A stretch of 14,090 bases of DNA, from positions 1-14,090 of the forward strand of contig JAYZLP010000054.1 in the NCBI GenBank assembly GCA_036154155.1, written 5' to 3'. A model generated the notes under the pieces. That model did not search any database. It was not told where the DNA came from and saw only the letters and a list, made by a program, of their open reading frames with translations. How positions within the stretch are numbered: the first letter of the stretch is position 1; each line of letters begins with the position of its first letter. This DNA is from MGIIb-O5 sp036154155. Its GTDB lineage: Archaea; Thermoplasmatota; Poseidoniia; Poseidoniales; Thalassarchaeaceae. Shown here one piece after another: positions 1-8,200 of this stretch. The position numbers and the translations under genes are program-made.

Positions 1-115
1 GACAAAGAGCACACTTAGGAGGTCGTTCACAGAGGCCATTTACTACTGGGGGTACTTGAACTATTCATTTTCAGGAAACAGTCTTTCTTACGTACTACTT
101 TCCACTCCGCGGGAC

Positions 116-1252
116 ATGGGCGGACTGGGACGCGTCCGTTGTGCCATACTAGGTTCTCGGGGGCTAGTCGCTCAGAGGATTCTCCAGAGGGTCGTGAACC
201 ACCACTGGCTCTATCCCTCGGCTGTGATAGGCTCTCCCGAAACAGCCGGAAAGCGCATCTCCGATTTGCCCTGGTCATTGGAAGAAAAGAGACCAGCTCT
301 TCCCGATATAACTGTCAGAGAAATTGGTGACCCCGCGTCCCTAGCCGAGGACCTAATCTCAGAGGGTATTCGAATAGTGTTCTCAGCTCTACCCGAGGGG
401 CCAGCAGAAACCACGGAAGAGGCACTCGCGGGCGCTGGATTGATTGTAATTAGCCACTCCATAATTCATAGGATGAAGGAACACGTCCCATTAGTAATAC
501 CAGAAGCAAATCACAGTCACTTGCAAATCCTCAGCTCCCAGAATCAGTATGGAGAAGGGAGGTTGATCTCATGCAGTAATTGCATGGCCGTTCCACTGGC
601 GATAACCCTCTCCCCTTTGAATTCAGAAATAGGGATACGTGGCATTTCGATTTCGACCGAGCAGTCCCTCTCAGGAGGGGGGAGGGAAATGCTCTCTAGG
701 AGGGATGATGGCAACCTGCACCTGGGGGAAATCGAAGGCGAGGCCGATAGTGTACGCAACGAACTCCTAAGAATTCTTGGCAATACCAATTCCGAGGAAT
801 CCACAAACGCAGCAATCGACATCGAGATATATTGTGAAAGAGTTGACAGGAAACACGGGCATTTGGCCAAGGTAGATGTGATTTTGGAAAGGGAAGTAAG
901 CGCTCATGAGATTGTTCAAATCTGGTCAAAACACACCTCAAGGGCCCAGGAACTCGACCTTCCCTCTGCTTGCCAAGAGCCAGTTCACTTCGTCTCCGAC
1001 CCCAATAATGTCGAGGACTCAAGGTGGGAGGGGGGAGAAACTCGATCCCCTGGAGACGATCTCCGCGCAGCAATGGCTGTCGCAGTTGGCGACATTCATG
1101 TTTCAGGAAATAGAATTAGCTTCACCACTGTAGCCGACAATACAATCAGGGGGGCTGCCGGATACAGCGTTTTGATGGCGGAATTGTTGCTTGCAGAAGG
1201 AATGATTCACGACATCGGCCACTCACAGACAAGCTATCTCGGGCCAACCTGA
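116..1252 (+). CDS. asd: Aspartate-semialdehyde dehydrogenase
   Basis: Predicted to reduce L-aspartyl-4-phosphate to aspartate semialdehyde with NADPH, the branch point to lysine, threonine and methionine, in the cytoplasm. The N-terminus has a Rossmann start (VRCAILGSRGLVAQR, matching GxxGxVxQ). The catalytic Cys is C156 in SCSNCMAVPL. STEQSLSGGGREM matches the family's TxQxxSGxG segment, and H249 in RKHGHLAKV is the expected acid/base His. The length of 378 residues is slightly above the usual 330-370. I chose ATG 116 because the Rossmann strand begins seven residues later. A TTG at 56 would add 20 residues without family resemblance, and the frame stays open to the window edge, so a longer N-terminus is not excluded. 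The residues before the catalytic Cys read CSNC rather than the usual NPNC. N-acetyl-gamma-glutamyl-phosphate reductase is the main alternative and fits worse, since its Cys motif is NPGCYPT. Confidence 0.85.
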   Translation: MGGLGRVRCAILGSRGLVAQRILQRVVNHHWLYPSAVIGSPETAGKRISDLPWSLEEKRPALPDITVREIGDPASLAEDLISEGIRIVFSALPEGPAETTEEALAGAGLIVISHSIIHRMKEHVPLVIPEANHSHLQILSSQNQYGEGRLISCSNCMAVPLAITLSPLNSEIGIRGISISTEQSLSGGGREMLSRRDDGNLHLGEIEGEADSVRNELLRILGNTNSEESTNAAIDIEIYCERVDRKHGHLAKVDVILEREVSAHEIVQIWSKHTSRAQELDLPSACQEPVHFVSDPNNVEDSRWEGGETRSPGDDLRAAMAVAVGDIHVSGNRISFTTVADNTIRGAAGYSVLMAELLLAEGMIHDIGHSQTSYLGPT

Positions 1253-1292
1253 GAGGGGCAGTAGTTCATCACTTGACCCCCCATCCCCGTCC

Positions 1293-1943
1293 ATGCGCCT
1301 GCGACAGTTGTCCATTGACCTCTCCAAGTTGGAAAAGTGCGACGATCCCGATGTAAGCCTAGAGCAGTACACCACTTCTGGAGAACTGGCCGCAAGATGG
1401 ATTTCCGATATTGCTGCCTTTGGGGATTTATTTGAGGGGGCTTCTGTACTGGATCTAGGTTGTGGGAATGGTATTCTCGGCATTGGGGCACTTCGTCTAG
1501 GCGCAAATAGGGCAATCATGGTTGATTGCGACAGTAATTGCTGCGAAGTTTCTAGAACAAACTACCTCAATTGGTTCGACGGAGAGGACAAGACATGCCA
1601 AGTATTGCAGGCCGATGTCTCTTCACTATACTGGGGCTCGCAGGGGAGCCCTACCTTAGATGCGGATATAGGGCACATTGATCTGGTCATTTCAAATCCC
1701 CCTTGGGGCAGGCAGAAAAAGAAAGCCGACGCACCATTTTTCGACCTCATAGAATCAATCGGAGTCGTATCTCACATCATGCACAGCTCCCACACTACGC
1801 ACATCCGCCCTAGATTTGAGGGAGCGGGATGGGGCGTAGAAATGTACGGGGAGGCAGACTTCGCAATTCCCGCCTCATTCGAGCATCACCGCAGATATAG
1901 GGGAGTCACCAAGGCCGGTTTCTGGAGATTGACCCCGCCTTAG
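1293..1943 (+). CDS. METTL5-like RNA N6-adenine methyltransferase
   Basis: A 216-residue SAM-dependent methyltransferase of the METTL5/COG2263 group. The family's human member makes N6-methyladenosine in small-subunit rRNA, so 16S rRNA of the archaeal ribosome is the likely target (inference). Visible signs are the family N-terminal motif SLEQYTTSGELAARW, SAM motif I VLDLGCGNG (residues 52-60), the acidic end of the next strand (MVDCD), and the catalytic NPPW tetrad (residues 135-138) followed by GRQKKKAD, close to the NPPFGTKNNKGTD of METTL5. The C-terminal MHSSHTTH and IPASFEHHRRY also match that family. METTL5 works with the zinc protein Trm112; no Trm112 gene is in the window. The gene starts 40 bases after the preceding stop, with no clear Shine-Dalgarno site, and ends 43 bases before csl4. 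Pairing of COG2263 methylases with csl4 is, as far as I recall, common in euryarchaea, and supports a shared role in RNA metabolism. Confidence 0.86.
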   Translation: MRLRQLSIDLSKLEKCDDPDVSLEQYTTSGELAARWISDIAAFGDLFEGASVLDLGCGNGILGIGALRLGANRAIMVDCDSNCCEVSRTNYLNWFDGEDKTCQVLQADVSSLYWGSQGSPTLDADIGHIDLVISNPPWGRQKKKADAPFFDLIESIGVVSHIMHSSHTTHIRPRFEGAGWGVEMYGEADFAIPASFEHHRRYRGVTKAGFWRLTPP

Positions 1944-1968
1944 GCCGTCCGTACCGTTGATAGGGGGT

Positions 1969-1988
1969 CGGCCGGTCGCCCGGCCGAT
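1969..1988 (+). promoter_or_regulatory. GC-only inverted repeat at the csl4 start codon
   Basis: CGGCCG at 1969-1974 and CGGCCG at 1981-1986 are separated by six bases (GTCGCC) and can form a perfect 6-bp stem. T1968 with A1987, and a G-U pair of 1967 with 1988, would extend the stem into the ATG at 1987. In mRNA this would partly hide the start codon. If translation began at the upstream TTG at 1957, the same bases would simply code for RPVARP. A regulatory role is inference only. Confidence 0.35.
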
Positions 1989-3285
1989 GACGGCTACTGT
2001 CGGTGACCTTGTAACACCCGGAACACCTGTTGAGGTTCCAGCGGGTGCAGAGCCTGGAAATGGGCTTGCAGAAGCCAGTTCTGGATTCGTAGCGGTGGTA
2101 AACGGGAGGATAGTAATGGATGATGGAAACATCTCAGTCGACCCTTCAAGGCCACCCATAAATTCGCCAAATGTGGGGGATCTTGTTATCGGCGAAGTTA
2201 ACCGTCTGAACGAAAACGTTGCCGAAATTAGGATTCTGCATGTTGAGAGCAATGAGGGCGGCCACAGGAGCCTCCCTGCAATGAAACTCTTCGCCGATAT
2301 TCACGTTTCCGAGGTCGTTGATAGGTTCACCCCGTCTCCAGGCGATGCCATGAGGATGCGTGATATCGTCAGGGCCAAGATAACCAAATCAGATCCAATA
2401 CTAAAGGCCACAACCAAAGGTAGCACTAATCTCGGTGTTCTTTCCGCCCTGTGCACACAGTGCGGCGAAGATCTTGTGGCATCCGATGATAAGCCAGACT
2501 TCAACGTCAAGTGCCCCAGATGCGACTATTCTGCATACAGGGTTCTTTCAGACGGGTTCGGACACGGGCATGAAATAAGGTCCAACAAATCCAAGCTCAA
2601 CAGGTCTGGAGAGAGGTGGTCCCCAGAAGCAGAGACTAGACTTGGCCACGATGGTGCGAGACCATACCTATCCCCGCTAGCCGATTTCAGAAGAGGCGTG
2701 TCCCACGAAATGCCGGCCAGTGCAAAAGCCACTAGGGGCGGTAGAGGCGGTAGAGGCGGTAGAGGGGGCGGTCAGGGCGGACCAAGGAGAGAAATGCACA
2801 AGACAGTTTGCACTCTTTGTGGGTGCGACACTCAGGTCCCATTCCAACCCACTCCAGGCAAACCGATACGCTGCCGTGATTGTATGGACAAGGTGAAGGA
2901 TGGCCGAGCCTCCAAGGAGGAGCTTGCCAAGGAGAGGGCGACGATGAATGAGATGAGGGCCAAGGCACAGGCCACAATGGGGACCAAACTATTCGTGGGC
3001 AGGCTTTCTTACGAAACATCAGAGGAAGAATTGACCAAGGCCTTCTCCCCTCTTGGAAAGCTCAAGTCAGTACAGATTGCAATGGACCGAGAATCTGGCC
3101 GCTCCAAAGGATTCGCCTTCGTAACATTCTCAGACAGGGACGAAGGACTGGCCGCAGCTAAGAAGATGAATGGGGCCGAGATCGGTGGAAGGAAGATAGT
3201 CGTAGAGGAGTCGAATCCATCGGGAGGCGGTAGGAAAGGATCCCACAGAAGGGGCCGCGACAATCGAAATCGGTCGAAGCGGTGA
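1987..3285 (+). CDS. csl4: Exosome subunit Csl4 fused to RGG linker, CxxC-x17-CxxC zinc motif and RRM
   Basis: Csl4 is a cap subunit of the archaeal exosome: it binds RNA and feeds it to the Rrp41/Rrp42 ring for 3'-5' decay or tailing. Residues 1-185 are a complete Csl4: an N-terminal domain starting TVGDLVTPG, an S1 RNA-binding domain (about 58-140, from NVGDLVIGEV) and a zinc ribbon with C156/C159 and C176/C179. Usual archaeal Csl4 ends there at about 180-200 residues; this protein has 432. The addition holds a basic linker, an RGG tract (about 249-265), a second zinc motif C275/C278/C296/C299 with exactly 17 residues between the pairs and VPFQPTPGKPI inside, then an RRM with RNP2 LFVGRL (335-340) and RNP1 KGFAFVTF (374-381), and a basic tail ending NRNRSKR. 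The reading frame is continuous. ATG 1987 is preferred over TTG 1957 because Csl4 proteins begin at the VGDxVxPG strand. There is no visible Shine-Dalgarno site. Confidence 0.9.
   Translation: MTATVGDLVTPGTPVEVPAGAEPGNGLAEASSGFVAVVNGRIVMDDGNISVDPSRPPINSPNVGDLVIGEVNRLNENVAEIRILHVESNEGGHRSLPAMKLFADIHVSEVVDRFTPSPGDAMRMRDIVRAKITKSDPILKATTKGSTNLGVLSALCTQCGEDLVASDDKPDFNVKCPRCDYSAYRVLSDGFGHGHEIRSNKSKLNRSGERWSPEAETRLGHDGARPYLSPLADFRRGVSHEMPASAKATRGGRGGRGGRGGGQGGPRREMHKTVCTLCGCDTQVPFQPTPGKPIRCRDCMDKVKDGRASKEELAKERATMNEMRAKAQATMGTKLFVGRLSYETSEEELTKAFSPLGKLKSVQIAMDRESGRSKGFAFVTFSDRDEGLAAAKKMNGAEIGGRKIVVEESNPSGGGRKGSHRRGRDNRNRSKR
2737..2763 (+). repeat. Three perfect 9-base tandem repeats coding RGG
   Basis: The unit GGCGGTAGA occurs three times without a mismatch at 2737-2745, 2746-2754 and 2755-2763, in frame as Gly-Gly-Arg (residues 251-259 of the Csl4 fusion). 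It is the core of the RGG tract, and identical codons point to recent slippage growth. RGG tracts generally bind RNA without strong sequence preference. Confidence 0.85.
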
Positions 3286-3302
3286 AGTTCTGCTGACCCA
3301 TC

Positions 3303-3308
3303 AGAGGA
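3303..3308 (+). promoter_or_regulatory. Ribosome binding site of the radical SAM gene
   Basis: AGAGGA lies three bases upstream of ATG 3312 in the 26-base gap after csl4. The GAGG core is a Shine-Dalgarno-like match at short spacing. It supports ATG 3312 as the start and co-transcription with csl4. Confidence 0.5.
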
Positions 3309-3311
3309 AAC

Positions 3312-5102
3312 ATGGAGCCCCTTCAGGGATGGCTGGTTCTGGATGGCTACGAGGACGAGCCAGCCGCCTTCGGAGTTCCAAATTACGTTGGTTTCCACAT
3401 TAGGTACATCTGTGGGGTCCTTGAAAGTCGAGGGATCGAATACACCTACATGACCGTGGATGATTGGAGAATCAGGTTCAAGTCGAGACTATCGGACCCA
3501 GAGGGAAGGGAAGCGATACTAAGTCAAATGGACGCCCTTTCAGGAGTAGTATTACTAGCTGGCGCGGTAGTTCCGGGGAAGTATATCAGAGGCACCCCAA
3601 TAAGCCTCAGGGAAACCAACTCGTTAATTTCGACCATTCCCATGAATACTCCAATTCTTTGTGGTGGATGGGCGATTAGGCATTGGAGGAATGACGGCTG
3701 GTCCCCCATGAGGCCAAACTTGTTCTTAACGGTCCAAGATACTGACGCAACCCTCGACCATCGCCTTTCAACAGGGGAGTGGTCACACAAACGAAGAACG
3801 CCAGAGCAGTGGTCGAAATGGGCGTTGTTGGGAGCCTCTTCGAAATCAGTCACTGAACACCCAGACATACTTGCCCCGGATGGAAAACACGGTCCACTGA
3901 TGTATGAGATTGAACTCTATCAGGGGTGTGTCAGATTCAAACGAGGATGCAAGTTTTGCATAGAGCCGAAGAAGGGATTGCCCCTCTGGAGGCCAGAAAA
4001 GGATGTCATCGATGAGATAACCGTAGCTCTGGATTCCGGTGTCAGGAATGTAAGAATAGGCGGCGCCACTGACATTTACACCTATCGAGCAGATGGGGTC
4101 GAAGACCTGGAGTACCCAATCCCAAACCCAGAGCCAATAATACGCGTGCTCAACGAGGTAAGGGAAGACGACAGGCTAGATATCCTACACGTAGACAACG
4201 CCAATCCCTCAATTATCGCTGAAAATATTGAGGAATCAACGGAGATCACAAAGTCTCTCGTGGAGAACCTTTCAGACGGTTCCGTCCTCTCCTTCGGGCT
4301 GGAGTCAGCAGATCCCAGTGTGCACGAGAAGAACTGGCTGAATTGCGACTCAGAACAACTCATGGCCGCCATCGAACACATCAACGAATTTGGTAGGGAA
4401 AGAGGTCCAAGAGGGCTGCCATCAATGCTCCCCGGGCTAAATTTCATTGCTGGACTTAACGGCGAGACTGACGACTCCTACCGGATGAACATCAATCTAC
4501 TCAGAAAAATAAAATCGAAGGGGTTACTTCTGAGGAGGATAAACATCAGACAGGTCGAGGGCCGAGGATTCCAGAGCGTCAACGAATCTGCCTTCAGGAC
4601 ATTCAAGAGAGATGTCAGAGATGAGATAGACCAACCCATGCTGGAGCAGATGCTCCCCCTCGGGACGATATTGAGGGGCTTATGGTGGGAGTCAAGTGGG
4701 AATAGGATTAGGCTACCAGAGCACGTCATGGACCCTAAGCACAGGGACCCCTCGATACATGGCTCATCTGGAATCACGTTTGGAAGGCAGATGGGAGCTT
4801 ACCCAATACTGGTCGGTGTCCCGTACTTGATCCCCCTTGAGACTGGCTCAGATGTCATGGTTACAGGCCACGGTAAAAGAAGCATCTCTGCTGTCGAACT
4901 TGGTCTGAATTTCAGCGACGCAACGCAGCAGCAATTGGAGGCAATTCCAGGGATAGGCCGCAATTCCTCATGGAGGATAGTCAGCCATCGCGCAAAGATG
5001 GCCAGAGAAGGCGACCCCATAGAATCACTGCAATCCCTCTTCGACGGGGCTGAGGTCCAGATTCCCCGCTATGCAAAAGAGGTCCTAACTAGTGATGCAT
5101 GA
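3312..5102 (+). CDS. Radical SAM protein with C-terminal helix-hairpin-helix (COG1031-like)
   Basis: A 596-residue protein resembling the archaeal COG1031 group of uncharacterised Fe-S oxidoreductases. The N-terminus LVLDGYEDEPAAFGVPNYV is the part I recognise as typical of that group, and the first ~190 residues form an alpha/beta region possibly related to B12-binding domains. The iron-sulfur Cys set is C206, C213 and C216 in GCVRFKRGCKFC. This is CX6CX2C instead of the common CX3CX2C, with GCKFC followed by IEPKKG. Later motifs fit a radical SAM barrel: VRIGGATDIYTY, ILHVDNANPS, LSFGLESADPSV and LNFIAGLNGETDD. Near the C-terminus (about 532-565) LEAIPGIGRNSSWRIV is a helix-hairpin-helix, which usually contacts DNA or RNA backbone. 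Substrate and product are unknown. It starts 26 bases after csl4, so tRNA or rRNA modification is a reasonable guess, not a finding. Its last bases overlap the alternative GTG start of the next gene. Confidence 0.8.
   Translation: MEPLQGWLVLDGYEDEPAAFGVPNYVGFHIRYICGVLESRGIEYTYMTVDDWRIRFKSRLSDPEGREAILSQMDALSGVVLLAGAVVPGKYIRGTPISLRETNSLISTIPMNTPILCGGWAIRHWRNDGWSPMRPNLFLTVQDTDATLDHRLSTGEWSHKRRTPEQWSKWALLGASSKSVTEHPDILAPDGKHGPLMYEIELYQGCVRFKRGCKFCIEPKKGLPLWRPEKDVIDEITVALDSGVRNVRIGGATDIYTYRADGVEDLEYPIPNPEPIIRVLNEVREDDRLDILHVDNANPSIIAENIEESTEITKSLVENLSDGSVLSFGLESADPSVHEKNWLNCDSEQLMAAIEHINEFGRERGPRGLPSMLPGLNFIAGLNGETDDSYRMNINLLRKIKSKGLLLRRINIRQVEGRGFQSVNESAFRTFKRDVRDEIDQPMLEQMLPLGTILRGLWWESSGNRIRLPEHVMDPKHRDPSIHGSSGITFGRQMGAYPILVGVPYLIPLETGSDVMVTGHGKRSISAVELGLNFSDATQQQLEAIPGIGRNSSWRIVSHRAKMAREGDPIESLQSLFDGAEVQIPRYAKEVLTSDA
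5079..5083 (+). promoter_or_regulatory. Possible Shine-Dalgarno site for an upstream start of the giant gene
   Basis: GAGGT sits eight bases before GTG 5092 (eleven before ATG 5095), inside the end of the radical SAM gene. If used, it would start the giant protein 43 residues earlier, with overlapping genes. The signal peptide argues for ATG 5221 instead, so the two lines of evidence disagree. Confidence 0.3.
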
Positions 5103-5167
5103 GTATGCGAGTCGTAGGAATAGTCATATTGTCAATAGAACCGCTATGGTGATGTTACAGAGGGCTT

Positions 5168-5181
5168 TCGGACTGGTCCGA
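5168..5181 (+). promoter_or_regulatory. 14-base dyad upstream of the giant gene
   Basis: TCGGAC, two bases (TG), then GTCCGA form a perfect 6-bp inverted repeat 40 bases before ATG 5221. It lies in the 118-base stretch after the radical SAM stop where a separate promoter for the giant gene would be expected. It could be an operator or chance. I see no clear TATA box beside it. Confidence 0.2.
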
Positions 5182-5220
5182 CAAACCTCTTTGGCTGATA
5201 CGGTGCAGGAATTGGCGACT

Positions 5221-8200
5221 ATGACGGGCTGGAACGGTAGAAAATCAAGAATCGCTATCGCTATGTTCCTATTTTCGATAATGCTAGTCTCAGTCCCCGA
5301 CTCAGCCTTTGCGTACAGCAGCGGGAAAACCGGAAGCTCATCCAGTGGGTGCGGGGGCGGAGGATGTCACTCAAGTACGTCAACGGTTACCCCTGCCTTA
5401 ACCGGCCTGCCTAGCTCCGGATACTCCGCAGGCTCGACATATTCCCTTTCAATAGGCGGTTCCGGTGGCCCTTCCGGTTCCAATGGTGGCTTCAATCTAG
5501 ACTCAAATTTGGGCACATTCTCCAATGCTGGGTCAAACGCCAAGATCCAGGCCGGGGAAGTAACCCACTCAAACTCGAACTCCAGGTCATGGACAGTTGA
5601 TTGGACTGCCCCATCGACAGGTTCAGGGGCAGCAACATTCTACCTAGTCGTCAACTTTGTCGATGGCAACGGTGGGACCTCGGGGGATGCGTGGGGCACG
5701 GACTCATGGTCAATCTCAGAGGCCACTTCGACTACAAACACAAGCAACTCAACCATCGGACCAAATCAACCGGGATCCGAAAGGGGGTCTGTTTTCAGTA
5801 ATTCGATACTAGATCTGGACTCTGGTTCGCCCACCCTGGTCCTGTCAAATGGGACACTTGTCACGTTCTCCGCAGTAACAACAAATGGCTCAACTAGCAG
5901 TGTAGCGGATTTCACAGAAGACGAGGTCATTTCAAACGCCGGCCAATGTGCCATTCTGAAGAATAGGACTCTTAGATGCAGGGGCATGAACAACTACGGC
6001 CAATTGGGCCTGGGAAGTACCACATTGGTGAATGGAACTGTGGGATTCGGCAATAACATCCCAGTAGCCGTTTCGAATGGAAATACTCACGCTTGCGCCA
6101 TACTGGATGATGCCTCACTCAAATGCTGGGGGAGAAACAATCACGGACAGCTGGGAGATGGGAGCTACTCAAACAGGAACTCGCCTGTCGATGTAGATCT
6201 GGGAGAGAATAGGACAGCAGTTTCCGTATCCGCAGGCAACGACTTCACTTGCGCACTCCTAAACACTGGAGACGTGAAGTGCTGGGGTTACAATGGATTC
6301 GGAACTCTAGCAGACGGCACAACTTCCGACAGTAACACACCTGTGGTCGCGAATCACTCCACCGGGATGCGAGCGGTCTCTTTGTCAACTCCCGGATACA
6401 GCGTTTGCGCAATCTTCGAGAATGGTTCAGTTTACTGCTGGGGCAGAACCTACACGACTTCCGCCGAGAACGGGGCGGTTACGAATGGTTCGGTAAACAT
6501 ACCGTTCTCCACCGGGAGGTCGGCCCATTCCATTGATGGAACATATTGGCACACTTGCGCAATTCTGGACAATGGCTCCATGAATTGCTGGGGCCTGAAC
6601 ACACACGGACAATGGGGCGATGGGACCTGCAGCTCCTCCATTTCAAGCAGCGGTTGTACGGGAGAGGATGGCAATGACCCAGTTCACGTTAGCATAGGCG
6701 GACCCGTTCTGGCAATTGCAACCGGCGAGGAATCCACTTGCGCAATAGTACAGAACTACAGCTTAGCATGCTGGGGGGGCCAGGCCGGGGAGTTCGATGG
6801 GACTAGTGACGACCTTCTGCTCCCGCATTGGATGGATTTCAGTGAAGGCGCCGACTTGGCATTCTCCGATCAGGACCATGACGGCGATGGAGTTTGGAAC
6901 GTCCTTGATACACACATCGCCGGAGATGAAGACGGAGACGGCGTCCCAGTCCCTTCTGACCCATACCCTTCCAATCCGGCAAGGTGGCTTGACTGCGCAG
7001 ATGGGCAATGGGGCAGATTGACATGCCAGGATTCTCCCGCGGGTCATTTCTCAGTTTACGGATCACTATACTACAACGAGTGCATCTCAGGCTCATATCA
7101 GCCAGAGGTCGGCCAATCAGCATGCCACCTTGCATCCGCTGGAAATTACGTCTCAACTTCCGCATCCCAAGCTCAAACCCAGTGTGGAGCAGGAACCTAT
7201 CAGAGTGGGATAGGGCAGAATACATGCACGGATACTTCCCCTGGCAACTGGGTCAACCAGGTTTACGGTGACGCCCCGGACTTCTCGGGCAACGCCTACC
7301 CGCGAGTGAATCTGTCAGATCGGAGCGCCACATACCTCGGCGAGCTTAACGCAGGCCAGAGCCCTGCAGACCACGGAGACCTGTTCGCCATAGACGTCCC
7401 GCGAAACAGTGGCTTCTCTCTGGGACTGACCAGCCCGAACGGCACGAACTTCGACCTCTCCATTTACAACTCCTCGCTATCTCTTCTAGGCTCCAGCTCA
7501 AGCAACACTTCCTCTGGATTCGACACCATTTCCACGAACGGAACTGGATTCTCTGGCGACTCCATAGCCTTCATCCATGTGAATAGAACTTGGGGGAGCG
7601 GTTCATACACCATGGTCCTATGGCTTTTCTCGACCGACGATGGGGCCCTGATAGGAAACTCGACATTCCAGATCGCGGCCGAAATTGGGGTTAGGCAATA
7701 CGAATGCAATCCCGGTACCTACCAGCCTGGGACCAGACAATCCAGCTGCCTGGGGGCCTCGGCCGGAAACTACGTGCCAACAAGTGGCTCTGCTTCCCAG
7801 ACGCAGTGCGAACCAGGGACCTACCAGCCAATGTACGGCCAGACCTCATGCTTGCAGGCGTCCGCAGGGAACTACGTTCCATCCAGTGGCGCATCGACAC
7901 AGACCCCCGCTTCGGCAGGATTCTACGTGCCATCCAACGGCTCAAGCAGTCAGACTGCATGCCAAGCAGGAACATATCAGAACTCGACCGGCCAGGCCTC
8001 TTGCATCAGCGCTGACGCGGGCTACTACGTTCCATCCAACGCCTCCAGTTCCCAGACCCCTTGCTCCCCTGGCACATACCAGCCATCAAATGGCTCAACC
8101 TCCTGCATCAGCGCTGACGCGGGATACTACGTTTACTACTACAACTCCACGAGTCAGACCCCTTGCTCCCCTGGCACATACCAGCCAAGCACGGGCCAGT

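Noticed and set aside
16..24. TAGGAGGTC as a Shine-Dalgarno site for a gene near the left edge.
   Set aside because: No start codon lies at suitable distance on the plus strand; it is more likely coding sequence or chance at the window edge.
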